From contig CAYYYG010000022.1 in assembly GCA_964476135.1 (NCBI GenBank), forward strand, positions 1 through 19,275: 19,275 nucleotides of DNA, written 5' to 3'. Of the stretch, positions 14,401-19,275 are shown piece by piece. Both the position numbers and the translations under genes were made by a program. The notes beneath the pieces were generated by a model. It did no database searches and had not been told where the DNA came from. It saw nothing but the letters and a program-made list of their open reading frames with translations. Numbering within the stretch: position 1 is the stretch's first letter; each line of letters opens with the position of its first letter. The DNA comes from CAYYYG01 sp964476135 (GTDB lineage Bacteria > Patescibacteriota > Microgenomatia > UBA1406 > GWC2-37-13).

Positions 14401-15195
14401 TTATTTTACCTTATTATCGATGAGTTCTTCGCGGGTGTCGTCGATAAGATCGACCGTCAGTGCGACCCCTCCCGTTTCCGGACAGTAATATTTATATTGT
14501 TGATATTTTGGATCTACATGACTCCAATCGTATAATTTGACACAGGAGGTATAAGTCCCGGATGGAGTAACGACAGTTTCATCAACCGAAACCACTTCAG
14601 ATACTGTCTCTATTTTATCGGGCACGTATGCCGTCCGATATGAATCGCCTGGTTTGGGCTCAGCTTTGATGATTATACCTGGCTGCGCTCCTTCTATCCC
14701 CGCTATCCAAGACTTTGACAATTTAACCTTTTTAGCAGCTTCATAAGTGTAGAAATTTTGGCCAAAAAGCCAGACGTCGCCCCGGCGATCCGACGCCAGC
14801 AAATATTCAGTTGCTGTTAGAGGCGCATCTTCCTTTTTTATAATCTTTTCAAGCATGACGACGCTTATACCCATGGGTTTTTGGCTGCTTGGCAGCAATT
14901 TGATTTCGGAACTTTCAAAAGTGGCTTTCTCCTGCTTTTCATATCGATATTTCAGATTATTTCTGAGAAGTAAATATTTATTCGCCTCGCCCTGTAAAAA
15001 ATCACTTTGGTTAATCACTGGTTTATAGTCGGTGATTCCGGCCGAAGAAAAACGAAAAACAATTTTTGAGTATGTAGTTGCTAAAACAAAGACAAAAATC
15101 AGCGCAAGTAAAAATATCGCGAAAGTCCGTATTAATTTGTGATTTTTACTGACAAATGAAGCAATAGCATGCTTTTTATGCCTTCTTCTTGTCAT
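14401..15195 (-). CDS. Membrane-anchored extracytoplasmic protein of unknown function
   Basis: This 264-aa protein has a basic N-terminus (RRRHKKH) and one hydrophobic anchor (about 22-46, IRTFAIFLLALIFVFVL), with the rest predicted outside the membrane. The C-terminal part matches, from memory, an unnamed family of bacterial and archaeal secreted proteins: GDVWLFGQNFYTYE, SWIAGIEGAQPGIIIKAEPKPGDSYRTAY, a VVSVDETV...GTYTSCVKLYDW stretch with the family's conserved Cys, and QYKYYCPETGGVALTV. In relatives the equivalent lines read roughly GsWeAGvdGAkPGI and EhKYYapgvG. No catalytic residues are known to me. It lies 20 bp upstream of the hydrogenase small-subunit gene on the same strand and could be co-transcribed with it. 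A TATAAA 6 nt before its ATG suggests a leaderless mRNA. Confidence 0.75.
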   Translation of the reverse strand: MTRRRHKKHAIASFVSKNHKLIRTFAIFLLALIFVFVLATTYSKIVFRFSSAGITDYKPVINQSDFLQGEANKYLLLRNNLKYRYEKQEKATFESSEIKLLPSSQKPMGISVVMLEKIIKKEDAPLTATEYLLASDRRGDVWLFGQNFYTYEAAKKVKLSKSWIAGIEGAQPGIIIKAEPKPGDSYRTAYVPDKIETVSEVVSVDETVVTPSGTYTSCVKLYDWSHVDPKYQQYKYYCPETGGVALTVDLIDDTREELIDNKVK

Positions 15196-15201
15196 AATAC
15201 A

Positions 15202-15207
15202 TTTATA
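15202..15207 (-). promoter_or_regulatory. Possible -10 element for the 14401-15195 gene
   Basis: Minus-strand TATAAA, 6 nt before the ATG at 15195, lies in the 61-bp divergent gap shared with gpmI. No convincing -35 hexamer accompanies it. Confidence 0.3.
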
Positions 15208-15244
15208 ATAAATCTCTTAAACTCAATCTAGTCGAACCATAAGT

Positions 15245-15250
15245 TATAAT
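15245..15250 (+). promoter_or_regulatory. Perfect -10 element for gpmI, predicted leaderless start
   Basis: TATAAT ends 6 nt before the gpmI ATG at 15257, so transcription would start at or next to the A of the start codon. No clear -35 is present at 16-18 bp upstream. No Shine-Dalgarno is possible in this arrangement. Confidence 0.4.
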
Positions 15251-15256
15251 TATACT

Positions 15257-16804
15257 ATGCGTAAACTCGCACTTATAATACTTGATGGCTGGGGCATAGG
15301 CGAAGAAAAACCGAATAATGCTATCCATATAGCCAAAACACCGTTTTTTGACCAGATATGGAGTCATTACCCACATACGCAACTGCAAGCAAGCGGACAA
15401 TATGTAGGATTGCCCAAGGGACAGATTGGCGGATCGGAAGTCGGGCATCTGACAATCGGTGCCGGACGGGTGATGTATCAACAGCTGCCGCGAATCAATA
15501 ATAGCATCGAGTCGGCCGAAGGCTCAAATGGCATTTTGAATATTCATAATTTTGCTAAATTTCTTGAGATCGCCAAACAAAAAACTACTCACCTCGTAGG
15601 GCTGATTTCTCCCGGCGGTGTACATAGTCACGAAGACCACCTAATAAAGCTCCTTGTAATTATGAAAAAATTTGGCTGTCACCCGCCAGTTATTCACTTT
15701 ATAAGCGATGGCCGCGATACGTCGCCAACATCCGGTATAAAAAGCGCTCACCGGTTGGTAAAACATCTTAAAGAACTTGAGTTTGGGTCCATTGCAACAT
15801 TAAGCGGACGCTTCTATGCTATGGATCGCGATCGTAATATGGATCGCACCGGCATGGCAGTAAATATAATTGCCGGAAATCGCATTGGTAAAACTCATTC
15901 CCGGCATAACTCCCTAAAAACATATGATTCTCTTATAAATTCATTTGAAGAAGCCTACGAATCCAAAACGACTGACGAATTTATACTTCCGGTCAAAATC
16001 GATCCTCATTACTCTGGAATCTCTTATGATGAAGCAATTTTTTTCTTCAATTTCAGAAGCGATCGGATGAAACAGCTGATTGTAGCTCTCCAGGAGAAAA
16101 CATCACTCCCAAACGACCGGATTTTTACCATGACAAAATACGATAAATCTTATCAATACGAGGTTATATTTGAGAAAGAAACCGTTTCCGATACGATAGG
16201 TGAGGTATTAAGTAAATTAAATATGAAGCAGCTTAAAGCGGCCGAAACCGAGAAAGCACCGCACGTAACCTATTTTTTCAACGGCGGAGTGGAACAAATC
16301 TTTCATGGTGAAGTGCGCACTGTTGCTGAAAGTAATAAAGTGAGACATGATGAAATGCCGGAGATGAAAACGGTGGAAATACATAAAAATATTATCAGAG
16401 AAGTCCTGACCCATCACCCCGAGTTTATACTGGTAAACTTTGCGAACCCCGACATGGTAGGACACACCGGTAATTTCAATGCTGTTGTACATGGTGTGGA
16501 AAGCGTCGATCGCGAGTTGAAAAAATTATGTGATTTTCTTACCTCGCACAACTACATTTGCCTTATAACTGCCGATCACGGAAACGCCGATATTATGTAC
16601 GATTTAGAAACCAAAGAACCACATACGGCACACACACTCAATCCGGTCCCCTTCATAATATACGATCCGGCAAGCAGAAGTAATCAACACCTTAAGCTTA
16701 AACAGCACCCTTCAAACGGTTTGAGTCTTATTGCCGGCACAGCGCTTGAGCTTATGGAAATCAAACACAAGCATGATCACTTCAGCAGTCTGATCTCGAA
16801 ATAA
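15257..16804 (+). CDS. gpmI: 2,3-bisphosphoglycerate-independent phosphoglycerate mutase (iPGM)
   Basis: iPGM interconverts 3- and 2-phosphoglycerate through a phosphoserine intermediate, using two Mn ions. The 515-aa length is typical. Visible landmarks are LIILDGWGIGE (6-16, metal Asp D10), GLPKGQIGGSEVGHLTIGAGR (51-71, with catalytic S60; the canonical loop is GNSEVGHLNIGAGR, so Asn is replaced by Gly just before the Ser), FISDGRDTSP, SGRFYAMDRDRNMDRTG (substrate-binding Arg residues), FFNFRSDRMKQL, VNFANPDMVGHTG (Asp/His metal ligands) and LITADHGNAD with PHTAHTLNPVPFI. All signatures of the alkaline-phosphatase-superfamily and insertion domains are therefore present. The product feeds the enolase encoded 5 kb upstream on the same strand. 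Confidence 0.98.
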   Translation: MRKLALIILDGWGIGEEKPNNAIHIAKTPFFDQIWSHYPHTQLQASGQYVGLPKGQIGGSEVGHLTIGAGRVMYQQLPRINNSIESAEGSNGILNIHNFAKFLEIAKQKTTHLVGLISPGGVHSHEDHLIKLLVIMKKFGCHPPVIHFISDGRDTSPTSGIKSAHRLVKHLKELEFGSIATLSGRFYAMDRDRNMDRTGMAVNIIAGNRIGKTHSRHNSLKTYDSLINSFEEAYESKTTDEFILPVKIDPHYSGISYDEAIFFFNFRSDRMKQLIVALQEKTSLPNDRIFTMTKYDKSYQYEVIFEKETVSDTIGEVLSKLNMKQLKAAETEKAPHVTYFFNGGVEQIFHGEVRTVAESNKVRHDEMPEMKTVEIHKNIIREVLTHHPEFILVNFANPDMVGHTGNFNAVVHGVESVDRELKKLCDFLTSHNYICLITADHGNADIMYDLETKEPHTAHTLNPVPFIIYDPASRSNQHLKLKQHPSNGLSLIAGTALELMEIKHKHDHFSSLISK

Positions 16805-16822
16805 TACTGGATTAAGATGTTA

Positions 16823-16852
16823 TTGACTTTTAATCTTCTTTTCACATAGAAT
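16823..16852 (+). promoter_or_regulatory. Putative promoter for the DNRLRE surface protein gene
   Basis: TTGACT (16823-16828) and TAGAAT (16847-16852) are spaced 18 bp apart in the 57-bp gap after gpmI. The -10 ends 9 nt before the ATG at 16862, again implying an almost leaderless mRNA. No intrinsic terminator for gpmI is evident in the same gap. Confidence 0.45.
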
Positions 16853-16861
16853 GAGATATTC

Positions 16862-19275
16862 ATGACATCGATATTACGGATTTCTAGAAAAAAAGGGAGT
16901 GTGGGCCTGATTCTTGTTGGTGCAACTGCCGCCATCTCACTTCTTTTAATGTTTAACGCAATCTTCTTGCCTTCGAACCGCAACACACCAATTGGAGCAA
17001 GAGCGGCCACCCTCACTACGCTATACCCGGTTGCAGATACGATGTTAAAAAAAGACAGCCCTAATAATAATTATGGATCTTCGGTGTCACTATCTTGTCA
17101 GGGTAATGACGAACGCGTCGCTTATTTCAAATTTGATCTGAGCAGCCTCTCAAATAATCGAATCATATCAGCCAAACTACAGCTGCAATTACTTAGCGAT
17201 GGCGGCTCGGACGCGGATCAATATATCGAATACGTTAAGAGCTCCGATTGGCAGGAAAACTCCGTTACCTATAATACGGTATACAGCGGAACAAATAACG
17301 ATCTCAAACCCTCTCAGGTAATCGCCACGCTCAACGGAGGTAATGCTTCCGAACTCCTCCAGATTCCCGTTACTCAAATAGTTGCTCAGCAAGCAGGAAG
17401 CTTTCTTACTCTTGCCTGCGTGCCAAAAGAATTAGCCGACAGCGACGACCTCAAATTCAATTCGAGAGAGGCCACTTCAGGCAGACCGGCATTAGTTATA
17501 GAATCGGAGCCGCTTCCGACACCTACGGCCACTCCTACCGGTTCATCGGGTGGATTCGGTGGAATCACTCTCGGACAAACAGTTTCCGGAATTATTTACG
17601 TAACACTTTATACCGATCAGAATTCGACCAACTACGTAAAGTTTTATATCGATAATACATTTATTAACGAAGAACATTCATATCCGTACAGTTTGGGCGG
17701 TGACACTAATGGTGTCGTTAACGGCTATGACACAAGACAGCTTACAAATGGCCAGCATATTTTGAAAGCGGAAATTTTTTACAAAGACGGCGCTTCAGAA
17801 ATATATCAGGTCAATTTTAATGTAGTAAATAATCCGACAGCGACACCAACCTGTATTCCCCTGCCTTCATGCGCTTGGCCGGGAGCGAACCCTGCTTGCA
17901 CAATCTCAGCTCCTCCCAATGGAGGTAGTTATTGTGCAGCGCCTAGTATCACCCCAACACCTACCTGTATCCCCAGACCAGCATGTGCATTGCCAGGCGC
18001 TAATCCGCAATGTGTTATAGATCCACCGCCAGGGGGCTGGATTTGTCCGATCAGTCCAACACCAACATGTATACCCCTTCCATCTTGTGCCTGGCCGGGA
18101 GCGAACCCTGTCTGCTCTATTGCAGCACCACCTAACGGAGGAAGTTATTGCGCCGCACCCACATTAACACCCACTCCCACATGTGCACCTAGACCTGCAT
18201 GTTTAGATGCAGAACCGAGATGTTTAATGTCTGAACCTATGGGTGGTTGGTGTCCAGTTTCACCGACACCGACTCCAACTTACATATGTCCAATGCCCAC
18301 TTTACCGTATTGTCCTAACGGCACGGCTATTCCCGGTCCGCTCACCAGTAATGGATGTCGTACGTACATTTGCACCACTCCAACGCCTACCTCATGCGCC
18401 GGTCTTGTTCCCCCCTCTAGCTTAATACCTGAGGGTGCAGTGCCTGCAGGGGAAACTAACTTTACCTGGTCGGGTCAATCGGCGGCGGTAAAATACGCAC
18501 TTCGCATAGACGATTTGTCTGATGACTTTAATTTTACTTACGTAAATGGAAAATGCGTCGCCGCCAATTCCGGTGATATTTGCATCGATGATCTTTCTGT
18601 TTCAAACTATCCTTTTACCTTAAAGGCGGGACATACCTATCGCTGGTGGGTACATGCTATAAATTCCTGTAACAATTGGAGTTCGGCAGCCAGTGTACAG
18701 ATAAACGTACAGCAACCGGCTCCCTCTACCAATCCAACTGGTTCAGTTAATCGTATAAACTGGAATACGCCTTGGGTTAAGCTGGAGGCGGACGGTTTTT
18801 ATATATTCGTAAACAACAAATATTATTACGGTAGCGCGGCTTCACTTCAACTTCATTCCGATCCGGCCGACTCAGGTGATCCTGACTATACAACACTTGA
18901 GGCGAGCTGGAACGAAAACAATTACCCGATGAAAGTAAATTTTTACTTCAGAAAAGATATGAATAATTGGTGGACAGAAAAAATTGCTATTTCAGACGGG
19001 AATACTCCAGCCAACTGGATTTTCCTTGAAGATTTCGGACCATACATGAAAAATACTTTACATACTCCATTCAATTTCTCAGGAGATTTTCATCTCTCAA
19101 AACCAGGCACAATACTTTATTTCAAAAATCTCTCAGTGTTACCTTTCCTCCCTCAGATAATTACAATGCCGCCAACGATTTCTGTTCCTCCATGCGCTCT
19201 AAAGCCAAGAGGTGATGCAGATTGCGATGGCAAGATCGACATGATCGACTTCGAAATTTGGCGTCAAGAATTTAT
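16862..19275 (+). CDS. Large secreted surface protein: DNRLRE domain, cysteine repeats, Fn3-like and dockerin-like modules (3' end beyond window)
   Basis: The frame stays open from ATG 16862 to the window end, 804 codons. The order is: N-terminal signal/anchor (about 12-35, basic RKKG then VGLILVGATAAISLLLMF); DNRLRE-type beta domain (about 50-213: YPVADTMLKKDSPNNNYGSS, RVAYFKFDLSSL, SDWQENSVTYNTV, FNSREATSGRPALVIE); PT linker; Ig-like domain (about 239-325); four cysteine repeats plus a degenerate fifth (about 329-512); Fn3-like domain (about 515-620); an unidentified domain (about 630-765, NRINWNTPW to ILYFKNLSVLP); and a half-dockerin EF-hand GDADCDGKIDMIDFEIW from residue 784. DNRLRE domains occur in extracellular adhesive or carbohydrate-related proteins, and the half-dockerin is common near the C-termini of Microgenomates surface proteins. 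It probably acts in attachment. No catalytic motif is seen. Confidence 0.88.
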   Translation, partial: MTSILRISRKKGSVGLILVGATAAISLLLMFNAIFLPSNRNTPIGARAATLTTLYPVADTMLKKDSPNNNYGSSVSLSCQGNDERVAYFKFDLSSLSNNRIISAKLQLQLLSDGGSDADQYIEYVKSSDWQENSVTYNTVYSGTNNDLKPSQVIATLNGGNASELLQIPVTQIVAQQAGSFLTLACVPKELADSDDLKFNSREATSGRPALVIESEPLPTPTATPTGSSGGFGGITLGQTVSGIIYVTLYTDQNSTNYVKFYIDNTFINEEHSYPYSLGGDTNGVVNGYDTRQLTNGQHILKAEIFYKDGASEIYQVNFNVVNNPTATPTCIPLPSCAWPGANPACTISAPPNGGSYCAAPSITPTPTCIPRPACALPGANPQCVIDPPPGGWICPISPTPTCIPLPSCAWPGANPVCSIAAPPNGGSYCAAPTLTPTPTCAPRPACLDAEPRCLMSEPMGGWCPVSPTPTPTYICPMPTLPYCPNGTAIPGPLTSNGCRTYICTTPTPTSCAGLVPPSSLIPEGAVPAGETNFTWSGQSAAVKYALRIDDLSDDFNFTYVNGKCVAANSGDICIDDLSVSNYPFTLKAGHTYRWWVHAINSCNNWSSAASVQINVQQPAPSTNPTGSVNRINWNTPWVKLEADGFYIFVNNKYYYGSAASLQLHSDPADSGDPDYTTLEASWNENNYPMKVNFYFRKDMNNWWTEKIAISDGNTPANWIFLEDFGPYMKNTLHTPFNFSGDFHLSKPGTILYFKNLSVLPFLPQIITMPPTISVPPCALKPRGDADCDGKIDMIDFEIWRQEF
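17846..18395 (+). repeat. Tandem cysteine-rich repeats inside the surface protein gene, alternating A-B-A-B
   Basis: Units of about 36 codons follow TPTCxPxPxC...ANPxCxIxxPxGGxxC. Units 1 and 3 (Cys codons at 17852 and 18068, 216 nt apart) are nearly identical, sharing the 19-nt run TGGCCGGGAGCGAACCCTG at 17876-17894 and 18092-18110. Units 2 and 4 form a second type ending GGWxCP. A fifth, degenerate unit ends in YICTTPTPT. The 72-codon higher-order period points to duplication of a two-unit block. Confidence 0.75.

Noticed and set aside
15203..15481. Minus-strand 92-codon frame over the gpmI start
   Set aside because: It covers the divergent promoter region and the conserved iPGM N-terminus; composition is that of a shadow frame.
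16217..17016. Two minus-strand frames (16217-16492 and 16777-17016) opposite gpmI and the next gene
   Set aside because: They are antisense to well-supported coding regions or run across the promoter region, and no protein family is recognisable.
17840..18400. Regularly spaced repeats considered as a CRISPR array
   Set aside because: The repeats are coding, in frame, with a 216-nt high-order period and no spacers; they encode cysteine repeats of a surface protein.
1..19275. tRNA, rRNA, phage integrase, transposase or toxin-antitoxin genes
   Set aside because: No cloverleaf with GTTCRA-type loop, rRNA core sequence, DDE or tyrosine-recombinase motif, or typical toxin pair was seen when reading either strand.

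Overview
The window looks like chromosome from a Candidate Phyla Radiation (Patescibacteria) bacterium, most likely of the Microgenomates type. This is inferred from gene content, not from a marker phylogeny. The main clues are large Thr/Pro-linked surface proteins, one reaching a half-dockerin EF-hand of the form GDADCDGKIDMIDF, a cytoplasmic-type NiFe hydrogenase with only two structural subunits, scattered single glycolysis genes, and near-absence of Shine-Dalgarno sequences. TGA is used as a stop (dprA, hydrogenase small subunit), so the code is the standard one. Composition is moderately AT-rich by eye.

Layout. 1-840 (-): TatD-type metal-dependent hydrolase, cut by the window edge. 900-1337 (+): ribose-5-phosphate isomerase B. 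1340-8925 (-): a four-gene run, in transcription order a PP2C-type phosphatase, a 1303-residue surface protein carrying an endonuclease/exonuclease/phosphatase domain, a four-pass membrane protein with a large exported domain, and dprA. 9026-10267 (+): enolase, followed by a roughly 100-bp palindromic MITE/REP-like element. 10392-12620 (+): four overlapping genes (HypC-like protein, EamA/DMT permease, DUF6390-like protein, hydrogenase maturation protease). 12607-14380 (-): NiFe hydrogenase large and small subunits, convergent with and overlapping the protease gene. 14401-15195 (-): membrane-anchored extracytoplasmic protein. 15257-16804 (+): cofactor-independent phosphoglycerate mutase. 16862-end (+): a long secreted, DNRLRE-containing, cysteine-repeat surface protein, cut by the window edge.

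How it fits together. Enolase and phosphoglycerate mutase are consecutive steps of lower glycolysis, and RpiB belongs to the pentose phosphate branch, consistent with a sugar-fermenting cell. The hydrogenase island between the two glycolytic genes would dispose of, or recover, reducing equivalents as H2. Its + strand accessory operon supplies a plausible maturation protease and a HypC-like chaperone, together with two genes (EamA permease and DUF6390-like) whose role in hydrogenase biology is not established. The minus-strand surface cluster pairs an exported nuclease-like protein with dprA, which suggests, without proving, nucleic-acid scavenging or uptake.

The most interesting parts are the compact hydrogenase island, whose small subunit has exactly four cysteines and a complex-I-like tandem CC in place of CxxC; the two mosaic surface proteins that share a module; and a repeated promoter layout in which a -10 hexamer sits 6-9 nt before the start codon, pointing to leaderless mRNAs. 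No tRNA, rRNA, CRISPR array or transposase gene was seen, and no gene-free stretch exceeds 300 bases.
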